This document shows positions 16,046 to 24,813 of a DNA stretch of 64,000 bases, piece by piece. The notes beneath the pieces are model-generated. The model searched no databases. It was given only the letters and a program-made list of their open reading frames with translations, and was not told the DNA's origin. Source of the DNA: Pseudomonas monteilii (GTDB taxonomy: Bacteria > Pseudomonadota > Gammaproteobacteria > Pseudomonadales > Pseudomonadaceae); NCBI GenBank assembly GCA_001534745.1, contig CP013997.1, positions 310,001 to 374,000 of the forward strand. Direction: 5' to 3'. Numbering within the stretch: position 1 is the stretch's first letter; each line of letters begins with the position of its first letter. The position numbers and the translations under genes are program-made.

Positions 16046-16054
16046 TGTGGATAA
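16046..16054 (-). promoter_or_regulatory. Second perfect DnaA box (TTATCCACA)
   Basis: A second exact TGTGGATAA, in the same orientation and with the same flanks as the box at 15933. It lies 64 bp downstream of the rarD stop in the gap before glcB. Confidence 0.5.
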
Positions 16055-16117
16055 CCTTTGGGAAGAATGCTACAGCCCACGAGATTCGCGGGCTGCGGCA
16101 GGTTGTTCATTTAATGA

Positions 16118-17005
16118 TCAGCTGCGTTTGCGTAACTGGGTGAGGATGTCCACCGTGTAGACGGCCAGGCCTGCCCAGATGAACATGAAGGCCACCAGGG
16201 TGGACGACGACAGGTGTTCGTCGAACAGGAGCACGGCTTGCAGCAGGACCAACGTGGGCGCCAGGTACTGCAAAAAGCCCAAGGTGGTGTAGGGCAGGTG
16301 TCTGGCGGCTGCGTTGAAACAGACCAGGGGCACCAGCGTGACCGGGCCGGCGGCGATCAGCCAGAGCGCCTCGCTGCTGGTGTAGAACGCCGGTTGCGCG
16401 GTGCTGGCGGTCGGGTTCAGCAGTAGCCAGCCCACTGCCAGCGGCACCAGCATCCACGTTTCCACCACCAGGCCTGGCAGTGCAGCCACGGGGGCCTTCT
16501 TGCGGATCAGCCCATAGAAGCCGAAGGTCAGCGCCAGGGTCAGCGAGACCCAGGGCAGGCTGCCGACCTGCCACACCTGCTGGGCCACGCCGAGCGCGGC
16601 CAGCAGCACGGCGACCCATTGCAGGCGCCGCAGCCGCTCGCCGAGCAGCAGCATGCCCAGCAGCACGTTCACCAGCGGGTTGATGTAGTAGCCCAGGCTG
16701 GCCTCGAGCATCCGCCCGTTGTTCACGGCCCAGACGTAGGTCAGCCAGTTGCCGGCGATCAACGTGCCGCTCAGGGCCAGGATCGCCAGACGGCGTGGAT
16801 GATCGCGCAAGGCCTGCCACCAGCCGGGATGCTTCCAGACCATCAGCAGCAGCGCGCCGATCACCGCTGACCAGAGCACCCGGTGGACGATGATTTCGGC
16901 GGCCGGAACGCTCTGGATGGCCTTGAAGTAAAGGGGGAACAAGCCCCAGATGATGTAGGCCGCCAGGCCCAGGAGATACCCGCGACGCGGGTTTGCAGCG
17001 TGCAT
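16118..17005 (-). CDS. rarD: EamA-family transporter RarD
   Basis: A 295-residue inner-membrane protein of the drug/metabolite transporter superfamily. It begins GYLLGLAAYIIWGLFPLYFK, the RarD hallmark, and shows about ten hydrophobic segments, with LNPTAS and TLGFLQYLAPTLVLL typical of the second EamA repeat. RarD was named for chloramphenicol sensitivity, but its substrate is not established. It is followed by a positively charged tail (TQLRKRS) as expected for the cytoplasmic end. The gene stands 61 bp downstream of the srkA stop in the same direction. Confidence 0.88.
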   Translation of the reverse strand: MHAANPRRGYLLGLAAYIIWGLFPLYFKAIQSVPAAEIIVHRVLWSAVIGALLLMVWKHPGWWQALRDHPRRLAILALSGTLIAGNWLTYVWAVNNGRMLEASLGYYINPLVNVLLGMLLLGERLRRLQWVAVLLAALGVAQQVWQVGSLPWVSLTLALTFGFYGLIRKKAPVAALPGLVVETWMLVPLAVGWLLLNPTASTAQPAFYTSSEALWLIAAGPVTLVPLVCFNAAARHLPYTTLGFLQYLAPTLVLLQAVLLFDEHLSSSTLVAFMFIWAGLAVYTVDILTQLRKRS

Positions 17006-17066
17006 TGCCGTTTTTCCTTGCAGGAATGAGGGGGCAGGGGTGCCCCGTCGTGATGAAAGAGGTCTT

Positions 17067-18041
17067 TCAGAACAGCTTCAGCGGCGCCTCGTCCAGGGCG
17101 GCGCGCTGTTCGCGCAGGGCCAGGATCTGATCGCCCCAGTAGCGCGGCTGACCGAACCACGGGAAGCTGCGCGGGAAGGCCGGGTCGTCCCAGCGACGCG
17201 CCAGCCAGGCGCTGTAGTGCAACTGACGCAGGGCCCGCAGTGGCTCGATCAAGGCCAGCTCGCGAGGGTCGAAGTCGTGGAATTCGTTGTAGCCATCGAT
17301 CAGCTCGGCCAACTGCCCGAGGCGTTCCTCGCGGGTGCCTGCGAGCATCATCCACAGGTCCTGGACCGCAGGCCCGGTACGGCAGTCGTCGAGGTCGACG
17401 ACGTTGAAGCGCTCGTCACGGTACATCAGGTTGCCGGGGTGGCAGTCGCCGTGCAGGCGGATCACCTGGTGGGGGGTGGCAGCGTAGATGGCCTCGACCC
17501 GCTTGAGCAGATCGCGGGCCACCGACTCGAAGGCGGGCAGCAGCTCCTTGGGCACGACACCGTTGCGCAGCAGGGTGTCCAGCGAAGCGTGGCCGAAATT
17601 GGCCACGGTCAGGGCCTCACGGTGCTCGAACGGGCGTGTCGCCCCCACGCCATGGAGTCGGCCCAGCAGCTGGCCCAACCGGTAGAGCTGGTCCAGGTTG
17701 CCGGGTTCGGGCGCATGGCCACCCCGGCGTGGGAAGAGGGCAAAGCGAAAATCGCGGTGCTCGAACAGGGTCTTGCCGTCATGGGTGAGCGGCGCGACCA
17801 GAGGTACCTCGCAGGCCGCCAACTCGGCGCTGAATGCATGCTCTTCCAGAATGGCGGCATCGCTCCAGCGACCGGGCCGATAGAACTTGGCGATCACCGG
17901 CGCATCGTCCTCCAGCCCGACTTGGTAGACGCGGTTCTCGTAACTGTTCAAGGCCAGCACGCGGGCGTCGCTGAGAAAGCCCAGGCTCTCCACCGCGTCC
18001 AGGACGAGATCGGGGGTGAGGGTATCGAAAGGATGGGACAT
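17067..18041 (-). CDS. srkA: Stress response kinase A (YihE/SrkA)
   Basis: A 324-residue Ser/Thr kinase of the aminoglycoside-phosphotransferase fold. MSHPFDTLTPDLVLDAVESL is the usual YihE N-terminus. IRLHGDCHPGNLMY holds the catalytic Asp and Asn, and VVDLDDCRTGP the metal-binding Asp. In E. coli the homologue counters stress-induced death. I chose the ATG at 18041, where homologues begin, over the 59-residue extension. In E. coli it precedes dsbA; here the neighbours are rarD and modE, so it may be transcribed alone. Confidence 0.9.
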   Translation of the reverse strand: MSHPFDTLTPDLVLDAVESLGFLSDARVLALNSYENRVYQVGLEDDAPVIAKFYRPGRWSDAAILEEHAFSAELAACEVPLVAPLTHDGKTLFEHRDFRFALFPRRGGHAPEPGNLDQLYRLGQLLGRLHGVGATRPFEHREALTVANFGHASLDTLLRNGVVPKELLPAFESVARDLLKRVEAIYAATPHQVIRLHGDCHPGNLMYRDERFNVVDLDDCRTGPAVQDLWMMLAGTREERLGQLAELIDGYNEFHDFDPRELALIEPLRALRQLHYSAWLARRWDDPAFPRSFPWFGQPRYWGDQILALREQRAALDEAPLKLF

Positions 18042-18130
18042 GCTGACTCCGAAGGGGCTACGTAAGGCCATGGTAGCGCATTGGAGGCGATCGACTGGGA
18101 CGGGTAGGAGGTAGCCGTACCGAAGCCGCG

Positions 18131-18913
18131 TCAGGCGGGCACGCCCAGCAATACCTGGGAAGCCTCGAAGCGGGCCCAGAGCAGGTCGCCGATGCGCACC
18201 GAATGGGCCTCGAGCCACGCGGCTTCGGCGAAGGCGCAGAGGGTCTGGCCATTGTCCAGTTGCAGGCTCAGTTCACTGGGGCCGCCCGGGTCGGGCACCA
18301 GGCTGTCGACGCGGGCGCGCAGAGCGTTGCAGGCGGGATCGATCGCGCCGGGTTCGCGGCTCAAGGCAACGGCGCCGGCCTTGAGCAGGGCGATGACTGG
18401 GGCACCGACGTCCAGGGCCAGCCGCTGAGTGCTGCCACGGGTGATGGACGCGACGATCACCAGCCCGCCGGCCAGGGTCAACTGAAGCCGGTCATGGTGC
18501 CCGGCAGGGGTGATGGCGCTGACCTGCCCCTGCCATTGATTGCGGGCGCTGGTGCGCAGCGTCAATCGCCCCAGCAGGTCCAGGTCGTCCACGTGCTCGG
18601 CGGCTTCCAGCACCTGCGCTTGCAGGCGCTGCAGACGCAGGTACAGGCGCAGCACGCGTTCGCCTTCGTCGGACAGTCGCGCACCACCACCGCCACGGCC
18701 CCCAGTGCTGCGTTCGACCAGAGGGTGCGTGGCCAGGTTGTTGAGTTCATCGATGGCATCCCAGGCAGCCTTGTAGCTCATGCCCGCCGCCTTGGCCGCT
18801 CGCGTGATCGAGCCTTGTTCGGCGATGTGTTGCAGCAACGCGACCCGGTGGGGGCGGCGGGCGATGTGCTGGGTGAGCAGGGCAGGCAAGGACATGGCGA
18901 TCGTCGATGGCAT
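18131..18913 (-). CDS. modE: Molybdate-responsive transcriptional regulator ModE
   Basis: A 260-residue regulator with the complete ModE layout. The N-terminal winged helix (about 20-110) has GSITRAAKAAGMSYKAAWDA, followed by a Gly/Arg-rich GGRGGGGARLS turn. Two C-terminal TOBE (molybdate-binding) repeats begin near TSARNQWQGQVSAI and about residue 195. It would repress molybdate uptake genes when molybdate is bound. No modABC operon lies nearby, so it acts in trans. Two ATGs, 18913 and 18895 (MSLPALL), are possible, and neither has a strong ribosome binding site. Confidence 0.88.
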   Translation of the reverse strand: MPSTIAMSLPALLTQHIARRPHRVALLQHIAEQGSITRAAKAAGMSYKAAWDAIDELNNLATHPLVERSTGGRGGGGARLSDEGERVLRLYLRLQRLQAQVLEAAEHVDDLDLLGRLTLRTSARNQWQGQVSAITPAGHHDRLQLTLAGGLVIVASITRGSTQRLALDVGAPVIALLKAGAVALSREPGAIDPACNALRARVDSLVPDPGGPSELSLQLDNGQTLCAFAEAAWLEAHSVRIGDLLWARFEASQVLLGVPA

Positions 18914-19059
18914 GGAGTGGAATACGGACGGTGCCGCGGGGCAGGGGGTAAGTCAATCCACCTAGTCGAGGCCATGGCGCTTTCAGCGGTCGAGACCGCT
19001 TCGGCAGGACGTCGGTCTTTCACTGCAAAAGCGGCAGCGGCCCCATCGCGGGCAAGCCC

Positions 19060-19355
19060 GCTCCCACAAGCTGCTTGCGCAGCGATGCCTGCATTGCTGG
19101 CTGCAGAGGTCTGGGTGGGAGCTGGTTTGCCAGCGATAGGGCCCTGCCAGGCGCCGCCTGCGTCGCGGGTAAGCCCACACATCAGTCCATGCGAACGGGC
19201 ATGTACCAAGTAGAAAAAATTGCTCCCACAAGCTGCTTGCGCAGTCATGCCTACATCGATGGCTGCAGAGGTCTGGGTGGGAGCTGGCTTGCCAGTGATA
19301 GGGCCCTGCCAGGCGCCGCATGCGGTCGGGCATGTACCGAGTAGAAAAGACAGTT
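19060..19355. repeat. Tandem direct duplication, about 162 + 134 bp
   Basis: Copy A is 19060-19221 and copy B 19222-19355. Both start GCTCCCACAAGCTGCTTGCG, then share GGCTGCAGAGGTCTGGGTGG, a REP element, GGGCCCTGCCAGGCGCCGC, and end with CGGGCATGTACC(A/G)AGTAGAAAA. Copy A has about 28 extra bases before that last block. A further GCTCCCACA begins at 19356 as the start of an incomplete third copy. Confidence 0.8.
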
Positions 19356-19475
19356 GCTCCCACAGGTTTAGCGTCCAGCCTGACAGGGCGGTGTCGTGAG
19401 CCTGCAAGGGCTGGCAAGACCGCGAGGGCTTGGAAGACAAAGCCTCTGAACCCGCCGCCACAGCCTGCCAGCGAA

Positions 19476-19513
19476 GCGCTGCAGGCCTTGTGGGAGCTGG
19501 CTTGCCAGCGATT
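19476..19513. repeat. REP element flanking RAYT, 3' side
   Basis: A 38-bp unit, GCGCTGCAGGCCTTG then GTGGGAGCTGGCTTGCCAGC and GATT, matches the unit at 20148-20185 with two mismatches and the same orientation. It lies 38 bp from the RAYT stop. Confidence 0.75.
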
Positions 19514-19550
19514 CAGACACCGCGGACTATCAGGCTGTAAGACGCAGGGT

Positions 19551-20006
19551 TCAGAGCCAGACCGCATCCCAATGCGGATAGTCGCCCACCCGTCGGACCA
19601 GCCCAGCCCTTACAGGATTCATGACGATATAACGCGCAACGACCTTGAGGTCTTCTTCACGGCGCAGGGCGCGGTCATGAAAACCCGTTTGCCAGACCGC
19701 GCCGGTTCGCCCCAGGCACCTGTTGAGCTGCAAGGCACTGCGAGACTTGACCTGTCGCATCAGCGTCGCAAGCGAGACCGGACCCAACTGCACCAGCCAA
19801 TGAAAATGGTCGGGCATGACCACCCACGCCAACGAGCACGCTCGACCTTCGGCCTGGACCTGGCGAAATTGCGCGACCACCGTACGGGCCGCAGACCAGT
19901 CAGCCAGCAGTGGCTGCCTGTCGAGGGTGGTCGTGGTCAGCAGGTAGATGCCGTTTCTTTGCGAGAAGCGACCTGCCCTCAAGCGTTCACTCCGTGGACG
20001 TTCCAT
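19551..20006 (-). CDS. REP-associated tyrosine transposase (RAYT)
   Basis: A 151-residue single-domain Y1/HUH nuclease of the TnpA_REP (IS200-like) group, which binds and nicks REP sequences. MPDHFHWLVQ is the HUH motif, and the helix with RYIVMNPVRAGLV carries the catalytic Tyr, with the characteristic NPVRAGLV of RAYTs. It lacks insertion-sequence ends and is thought to be a domesticated element that spreads REPs. The start at 20006 (MERPRSERLRAGRF) has CAGGAG about ten bases upstream; the longer frame to 20099 lacks such a site. It is framed by two near-identical direct REP units. Confidence 0.9.
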   Translation of the reverse strand: MERPRSERLRAGRFSQRNGIYLLTTTTLDRQPLLADWSAARTVVAQFRQVQAEGRACSLAWVVMPDHFHWLVQLGPVSLATLMRQVKSRSALQLNRCLGRTGAVWQTGFHDRALRREEDLKVVARYIVMNPVRAGLVRRVGDYPHWDAVWL

Positions 20007-20103
20007 GTCCGTGGCTCCTGACAAAAGGTGTGTTTCAGCAGAAGGGATAGCTGGGCATCCACGAGTTGCTCGCTTACCGTTACGCGTCATCGACGACACC
20101 CTT

Positions 20104-20140
20104 CCAGCCGTCCAGCCGTCCAGCCGTCCAGCCGTCCAGC
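20104..20140. repeat. Octamer tandem repeat (CCAGCCGT) x 4.6
   Basis: Four perfect head-to-tail copies of CCAGCCGT followed by CCAGC. The tract lies between the RAYT start and the upstream REP, in non-coding DNA, and is a likely slippage site. Confidence 0.85.
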
Positions 20141-20147
20141 AAGCGCA

Positions 20148-20185
20148 GCGCCGCAGGCCCTGTGGGAGCTGGCTTGCCAGCGATT
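20148..20185. repeat. REP element flanking RAYT, 5' side
   Basis: A 38-bp unit in direct orientation with 19476-19513 (two mismatches), containing GTGGGAGCTGGCTTGCCAGC. It lies between the octamer tract and the 3' end of comF. Confidence 0.75.
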
Positions 20186-20220
20186 GCAGGCGCCGCCGCT
20201 ACCTGCGCAAGCTCCGATAC

Positions 20221-20958
20221 TCACGCATGCCCCGGCTTGGCCGTGCGCGCCAGGCAGTACACGTCCACCCGACGCGCGCCGGCCTGGCGCAGCAGGCTGG
20301 CCAGGGCCTGGGCCGTGGCGCCGGTGGTGAGCACGTCGTCGACGAGAGCCAGGTGCAGACCTTCTACGGCACCGGGATCGAGCACCTGAAAGGCCTGGTA
20401 CAAGTTGCGCCGACGCGCCGCCGCCTGCAGGCGCTGCTGGGCCGGGGTGTCACGGGTGCGCGCGACGCACTGCAGGTCGCAATCGATCCCCAGGGCCTTC
20501 GACAACCACTGCGCCAGCAGTGCCGCCTGGTTGAACCCGCGCTGGCGCAGGCGTCGCCGTGCCAGGGGCACGGGTACCAGTCGATCCGGTCGCGGCAACC
20601 CTTCGGCGAAGCGGTGCTGCAGCGCCATGCCCAGCACGTCCGCCATCACCCGCCCCAAGGGCCAGCGCGCCTGGTGCTTGAACCGTGTGATCAGGCTGTC
20701 GACGGGAAAACCGTAGTACCAGAGCGCCTGGACCTGCTGGAAAGCCGGGCGCCGTCGATGACAGGCCCCGCAGGTCAGGCCATCGAGGGGCAAGGGCAGT
20801 GCACACACGCGACATCTGCTGTCCAGCCAGGGCAGTTCAGCTTCGCACTCGGCACACAACGGATAGGGTTGCTGCGCAGGCTCGCTGCACAATGTACAGA
20901 AATGTTCATTGTTTAACCACTTGTAAACCATGCTCATGTATCTGGGTTGACAGTGCAT
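20221..20958 (-). CDS. comF: ComF family protein (phosphoribosyltransferase-like)
   Basis: A 245-residue protein with N-terminal zinc-finger Cys pairs (CTLC, CAEC, CRVC, CGAC) and a C-terminal type I phosphoribosyltransferase fold marked by [20 protein letters not shown] (PRPP loop). [12 protein letters not shown] is also family-typical. ComF/GntX proteins are linked to DNA uptake and gluconate use, with no proven reaction. It diverges from bioB. The first ATGs (20958, 20937, 20931) all lie in or next to the BirA operator, so the true start may be the MVYKWL ATG (20931) or further in. Expression may therefore respond to biotin, which is inference. Confidence 0.85.
   Translation of the reverse strand: MHCQPRYMSMVYKWLNNEHFCTLCSEPAQQPYPLCAECEAELPWLDSRCRVCALPLPLDGLTCGACHRRRPAFQQVQALWYYGFPVDSLITRFKHQARWPLGRVMADVLGMALQHRFAEGLPRPDRLVPVPLARRRLRQRGFNQAALLAQWLSKALGIDCDLQCVARTRDTPAQQRLQAAARRRNLYQAFQVLDPGAVEGLHLALVDDVLTTGATAQALASLLRQAGARRVDVYCLARTAKPGHA
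20921..20953. promoter_or_regulatory. BirA operator in the bioB/comF intergenic region
   Basis: TTGTAAACC, 15 bases, then GGTTGACAG. This matches the bacterial BirA site (TTGTAAACC-N15/16-GGTTTACAA) with differences only in the right arm. BirA bound to biotinyl-AMP would cover the bioB -35 box. It also overlaps the candidate comF start codons. Confidence 0.85.
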
Positions 20959-20975
20959 AGGGCTTCCCCGACTAT
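20947..20975 (+). promoter_or_regulatory. Probable sigma-70 promoter of the bio operon
   Basis: TTGACA (20947-20952), a 17-base spacer, then GACTAT (20970-20975). The -35 box is exact and lies inside the right arm of the BirA operator. The -10 box is a weak match. Transcription would start near 20982, 56 bases before the bioB ATG. Confidence 0.6.
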
Positions 20976-21037
20976 TCGCCTCATCCGTGATGCGCTGGGG
21001 TTCCGGCGCGTGTCAGAGCCTACCTAGGGAAACGCCG

Positions 21038-22096
21038 ATGAGCGCCAGCACAATTGCAACCACCCGTCACGACTGGACCTTGGCCGAGGTCCGCGCACTG
21101 TTCCAGCAACCGTTCAACGACCTGCTGTTCCAGGCGCAAAGCGTGCACCGCGCGCATTTCGACGCCAACCGCGTGCAGGTCTCGACCTTGCTGTCGATCA
21201 AGACCGGCGCCTGCCCCGAAGACTGCAAGTACTGCCCGCAGTCCGGTCATTACAACACCGGGCTGGAAAAGCAGAAGCTGATGGAAGTGCAGAAGGTGCT
21301 GGAAGAGGCCGCTCGCGCCAAGGCCATCGGCTCGACCCGTTTCTGCATGGGCGCGGCCTGGAAGCATCCGTCGGCCAAGGACATGCCCTATGTCCTGCAG
21401 ATGGTCCAAGGGGTCAAGGCCATGGGCCTGGAAACCTGCATGACCCTCGGCCGGCTCGACCGTGAACAGACCGCCGCCCTGGCCGAGGCCGGTCTGGACT
21501 ACTACAACCACAACCTCGACACCTCGCCGGAGTTCTACGGCAGCATCATCACCACCCGCACCTACGCCGAGCGTCTGCAGACCCTGGCATACGTGCGCGA
21601 TGCCGGCATGAAGATCTGCTCCGGGGGCATCCTGGGCATGGGCGAGTCGCTCGACGACCGCGCCAATCTGCTGATCCAGCTGGCCAACCTGCCCGAGCAC
21701 CCCGAGTCGGTGCCGATCAACATGCTGGTCAAGGTGGCCGGTACCCCACTGGCCAATGAAGAAGATGTCGATCCGTTCGATTTCATCCGCATGCTGGCCG
21801 TGGCGCGGATCCTCATGCCGCAGTCCCATGTCCGACTCTCCGCTGGCCGTGAACAGATGAACGAGCAGATGCAGGCCCTGGCCTTCCTGGCCGGCGCCAA
21901 CTCGATCTTCTACGGCGAGAAGCTGCTGACCACCGGCAACCCGCAGGCCGATCGGGACATGCAGCTGTTCGCACGCCTGGGCATCCAGCCCGAGGCCGGC
22001 GAAGGGCATGCCGACGAAGTGCACCAGGCCGCGATCGAGCAGGCCGTGATCGAGCAGCGCAACGGCGAGCTGTTCTACGACGCCGTCTCGGCGTGA
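21038..22096 (+). CDS. bioB: Biotin synthase
   Basis: A 352-residue radical-SAM enzyme that inserts sulfur into dethiobiotin, the last step of biotin synthesis. C59-P-E-D-C63-K-Y-C66 is the radical-SAM 4Fe-4S motif, and [13 protein letters not shown] and GGILGMGE are BioB signatures. The [2Fe-2S] ligand regions ([14 protein letters not shown]) are present. The ATG at 21038 follows TAGGGA by about ten bases. It heads the operon bioB-F-H-C-D, each gene overlapping or abutting the next, under the BirA operator. Confidence 0.97.
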   Translation: MSASTIATTRHDWTLAEVRALFQQPFNDLLFQAQSVHRAHFDANRVQVSTLLSIKTGACPEDCKYCPQSGHYNTGLEKQKLMEVQKVLEEAARAKAIGSTRFCMGAAWKHPSAKDMPYVLQMVQGVKAMGLETCMTLGRLDREQTAALAEAGLDYYNHNLDTSPEFYGSIITTRTYAERLQTLAYVRDAGMKICSGGILGMGESLDDRANLLIQLANLPEHPESVPINMLVKVAGTPLANEEDVDPFDFIRMLAVARILMPQSHVRLSAGREQMNEQMQALAFLAGANSIFYGEKLLTTGNPQADRDMQLFARLGIQPEAGEGHADEVHQAAIEQAVIEQRNGELFYDAVSA

Positions 22097-22098
22097 GC

Positions 22099-23250
22099 AT
22101 GGCGTTCGATCTGGAGGCGCGCCTGGCACAGCGTCGCGCTGCGGACCTGTACCGCCAGCGCCCGACGCTGCAGAGCCCGCAAGGCCCCGAGGTGGTTGTC
22201 GACGGCCAACGGCTGACGGCCTTTTGCAGCAACGACTACCTGGGCCTGGCCAACCACCCCGAGGTCGTCGAGGCCTGGTGCGCCGGTGCCCGGACCTGGG
22301 GCGTGGGCGGTGGCGCCTCGCACCTGGTGGTCGGCCATTCGGCGCCGCACCATGCGGTCGAAGAGGCCCTGGCCGAGTTGACCGGTCGTCCCCGCGCGCT
22401 GTTGTTCTCCACCGGCTACATGGCCAACATGGGGGCGATCACCGCGCTGGTCGGGCAGGGCGACACGGTGCTGCAGGATCGCCTCAACCATGCCTCGCTG
22501 CTCGACGGGGGACTGCTCAGCAAGGCCCGTTTCAACCGTTACCTGCACAACGATGCCGCCAGCCTGGCCAGCCGTCTGGCACGCGCCACCGGCAATACCC
22601 TGGTGGTCACCGACGGGGTGTTCAGCATGGACGGCGACCTGGCCGACCTGCCTGCCCTGGCCAAGGCGGCGCGTGCGCGCGACGCCTGGCTGATGGTCGA
22701 CGACGCACATGGCTTCGGCACGCTCGGTGAGCAGGGGGGCGGTATCGTCGAGCACTTCGGCCTGGGCATCGACGACGTGCCCGTACTGGTCGGCACCCTC
22801 GGCAAGGCCTGTGGCACGGCCGGTGCCTTCGTGGCCGGCAGCGAGGCGCTGATCGAATCGCTGATCCAGTTCGCCCGGCCCTACATCTACACCACCAGCC
22901 AGCCGCCCGGCCTGGCCTGCGCCACGCTCAAGAGCCTGGAACTGCTGCGCCGCGAACGCTGGCGACGTGAGCATCTCGATGAGCGGATCGCGCAGTTCCG
23001 CGAAGGCGCCCGGCGCATCGGCCTGCGCCTGATGGACAGCCCGACGGCGATCCAGCCGATCCTGGTGGGCGACAGTGCACAGGCCCTGCAACTGTCGCAG
23101 CGCCTGCGCGAGCGCGGCCTGTTGGTGACGGCCATCCGGCCCCCTACCGTGGCAGCGGGCAGCGCACGGTTGCGGGTGACCCTGAGCGCGGCGCACAGCG
23201 CAGCCCAGGTCCAGCTATTGTTGAATGCATTGGATGAATGTCATGCCTGA
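22099..23250 (+). CDS. bioF: 8-amino-7-oxononanoate synthase
   Basis: A 383-residue PLP enzyme that condenses pimeloyl-thioester with alanine to form [19 protein letters not shown] is the family N-terminal motif, [13 protein letters not shown] carries the PLP-binding Asp/His, and [16 protein letters not shown] contains the Schiff-base Lys. I prefer the ATG at 22099 ([14 protein letters not shown]), the form I remember in P. putida. A GTG at 22093, overlapping the bioB stop, would add two residues. Confidence 0.95.
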   Translation: MAFDLEARLAQRRAADLYRQRPTLQSPQGPEVVVDGQRLTAFCSNDYLGLANHPEVVEAWCAGARTWGVGGGASHLVVGHSAPHHAVEEALAELTGRPRALLFSTGYMANMGAITALVGQGDTVLQDRLNHASLLDGGLLSKARFNRYLHNDAASLASRLARATGNTLVVTDGVFSMDGDLADLPALAKAARARDAWLMVDDAHGFGTLGEQGGGIVEHFGLGIDDVPVLVGTLGKACGTAGAFVAGSEALIESLIQFARPYIYTTSQPPGLACATLKSLELLRRERWRREHLDERIAQFREGARRIGLRLMDSPTAIQPILVGDSAQALQLSQRLRERGLLVTAIRPPTVAAGSARLRVTLSAAHSAAQVQLLLNALDECHA

Positions 23251-23263
23251 CGAGGGTGCGCCA

Positions 23264-23995
23264 ATGCGAAATCGACTGATACTGCTGGCAGGCTGGGGGC
23301 TCGGTACCGCGCCTCTGCAACCCTTGGCGGCCAGCTTGCGCGCCCAGGACCCCAGGCTTCAGGTGGACCTGGTGACGCTGCCGGAACTGGCGGACGCCGA
23401 CCCTCAGGCCTGGATCGAACGGCTCGACCGCACCTTGCCCACCGACACCTGGCTGGGTGGCTGGTCGTTGGGCGGCGCGCTGGCCAGCCAATTGGCCAGC
23501 CGCCGTGGCGATCATTGCTGCGGCCTGGTCACGCTGGCCAGCAACCCGAGCTTCGTCCGGCGGGCCGACTGGGCCCACGGCATGGCGCCCGACACCTTCG
23601 ACACCTTCCTCGACGGTTGCCGCAGCCACACCCAGGTCACGCTCAAGCGCTTTCGCGGGCTGTGCGGCAAAGGGGCGAGCGACCTGCGCCGGATCTCCCG
23701 GCAGCTGGACGTCGGGCTGCCCGACACCGATCCGCTGTACCTGGCCAACGGCCTGGAGGTCTTGCGTCAACTGGATACCCGGGCTGCGCTCGATGCCTAC
23801 AACGGGCCGCAGCTGCACCTGTTCGCCGGTGCCGATGCCCTGGTGCCGGCCGAGGCGGCCAAGGCGCTGAGCGACATCCTGCCGGACGTCGAGGTCGGGT
23901 TGATGGAGGACTGCGGCCACGCTTTCGTCCTCGAATGGCCGGACGACCTGGCGACCAGCATTACGCATTTCCTGCACGAGAGTGGCGATGACTGA
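23264..23995 (+). CDS. bioH: Pimeloyl-ACP methyl ester carboxylesterase
   Basis: A 243-residue alpha/beta-hydrolase that removes the methyl group from pimeloyl-ACP methyl ester, ending the BioC-primed cycle. [10 protein letters not shown] has the nucleophile Ser, FAGADALVP the Asp and [10 protein letters not shown] the His. The start at 23264 is favoured by GAGGGTG upstream. An ATG at 23243 overlapping bioF is also possible and would add seven residues. The gene lies within the bio operon between bioF and bioC as is usual in pseudomonads. Confidence 0.92.
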   Translation: MRNRLILLAGWGLGTAPLQPLAASLRAQDPRLQVDLVTLPELADADPQAWIERLDRTLPTDTWLGGWSLGGALASQLASRRGDHCCGLVTLASNPSFVRRADWAHGMAPDTFDTFLDGCRSHTQVTLKRFRGLCGKGASDLRRISRQLDVGLPDTDPLYLANGLEVLRQLDTRAALDAYNGPQLHLFAGADALVPAEAAKALSDILPDVEVGLMEDCGHAFVLEWPDDLATSITHFLHESGDD

Positions 23996-24812
23996 CCTTT
24001 CACAGCCGCCGCTGGCGCCCTGTCTTCCCGACAAGCGCCAAGTGGCCGCTTCGTTTTCCCGTGCCGCGCCGACCTACGACAGTGTCGCGGCCTTCCAACG
24101 CGATGTCGGTGAGCGCCTGCTCGCCGCGCTGCCTACCTCATTGACGCCCTCGAGGTGGCTCGACCTGGGCTGCGGGACCGGGCATTTCAGCCGTACGCTG
24201 CGTGCGCGCTTCGACGGCGCGCACGGCCTGGCCTTGGACCTGGCCGAGGGCATGCTGCGTCACGCCCGGGTCCGCGACAGCGCCGCTGGTTACGTGGCTG
24301 GCGATGCAGAATCCCTGCCGCTGCGCGACGCCAGCGTGGACCTGATGTTCTCCAGTCTGGCCATCCAGTGGTGTGCCCGCCTGGATCGCGTCCTGGCCGA
24401 AGCTTCACGGGTCCTGCGGCCCGGTGGCGTGCTGGCCTTCAGCAGCCTGTGCGTCGGTACCCTGGCCGAGCTGCGGGCCAGCTGGCAGGCCGTGGATGGG
24501 CATGTGCACGTGAACCGGTTCCGGGACTTTCAAGATTATGAGCGACAGAGCCTGGCCAGTGGCCTGGAGGTCGTCCAGGTGCAGCGCCGCGCCCATGGGC
24601 TGCATTATCCGGACCTGCGCAGCCTGACCCATGAACTCAAGGCCCTGGGCGCCCACAACCTCAACCCCGGACGGCCGTCGGGACTGACCGGACGGGCGCG
24701 TGTCGCCGCGTTGATGCAGGCCTATGAGCGCCTGCGCGAGCCCCAGGGCCTGCCGGTGACCTATCAGGTGGTCTACGGCGTGCTGCGCAAGCCATCGGAC
24801 ACAGGAGCATGA
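23988..24812 (+). CDS. bioC: Malonyl-ACP O-methyltransferase
   Basis: A 274-residue SAM-dependent methyltransferase that methylates malonyl-ACP to start pimelate synthesis. [19 protein letters not shown] is the BioC N-terminus. [11 protein letters not shown] binds SAM, and [11 protein letters not shown] and [12 protein letters not shown] are typical later motifs. The ATG at 23988 overlaps the bioH stop by eight bases; the in-frame GTG six bases earlier is unlikely. Both BioC and BioH are present, so this strain uses the methyl-ester route to pimelate. Confidence 0.95.
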   Translation: MTDLSQPPLAPCLPDKRQVAASFSRAAPTYDSVAAFQRDVGERLLAALPTSLTPSRWLDLGCGTGHFSRTLRARFDGAHGLALDLAEGMLRHARVRDSAAGYVAGDAESLPLRDASVDLMFSSLAIQWCARLDRVLAEASRVLRPGGVLAFSSLCVGTLAELRASWQAVDGHVHVNRFRDFQDYERQSLASGLEVVQVQRRAHGLHYPDLRSLTHELKALGAHNLNPGRPSGLTGRARVAALMQAYERLREPQGLPVTYQVVYGVLRKPSDTGA

Positions 24813-24813
24813 C

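Larger units (their letters stand above)
15699..16117. other. Intergenic region upstream of glcB
   Basis: This 419-bp gap between glcB (leaving left) and the 3' end of rarD has no credible gene. It contains a broken inverted repeat close to glcB (15791-15816), a degenerate DnaA-like box at 15907 (TTATCCAAG) and two perfect DnaA boxes listed separately. A TACAAAAAAGGTACAAA stretch near 15995 is AT-rich compared with the neighbourhood. It presumably contains the glcB promoter, but I could not assign -35/-10 elements with confidence. Confidence 0.6.
18914..19550. repeat. REP-rich intergenic region with tandem duplication
   Basis: This 637-bp gap has no gene. It contains a classic REP core GCGGGCAAGCCCGCTCCCAC (from 19046), three copies of the GTGGGAGCTGG(C/T)TTGCCAG type starting at 19115, 19277 and 19490, and a tandem duplication described separately. 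Copies 19115 and 19277 are part of the duplication. The third abuts the 3' side of the RAYT gene. Confidence 0.8.

Noticed and set aside
20104..20140. Direct-repeat array as a CRISPR
   Set aside because: The unit is eight bases with no spacers; it is a simple tandem repeat. No CRISPR array or cas gene was seen anywhere in the window.
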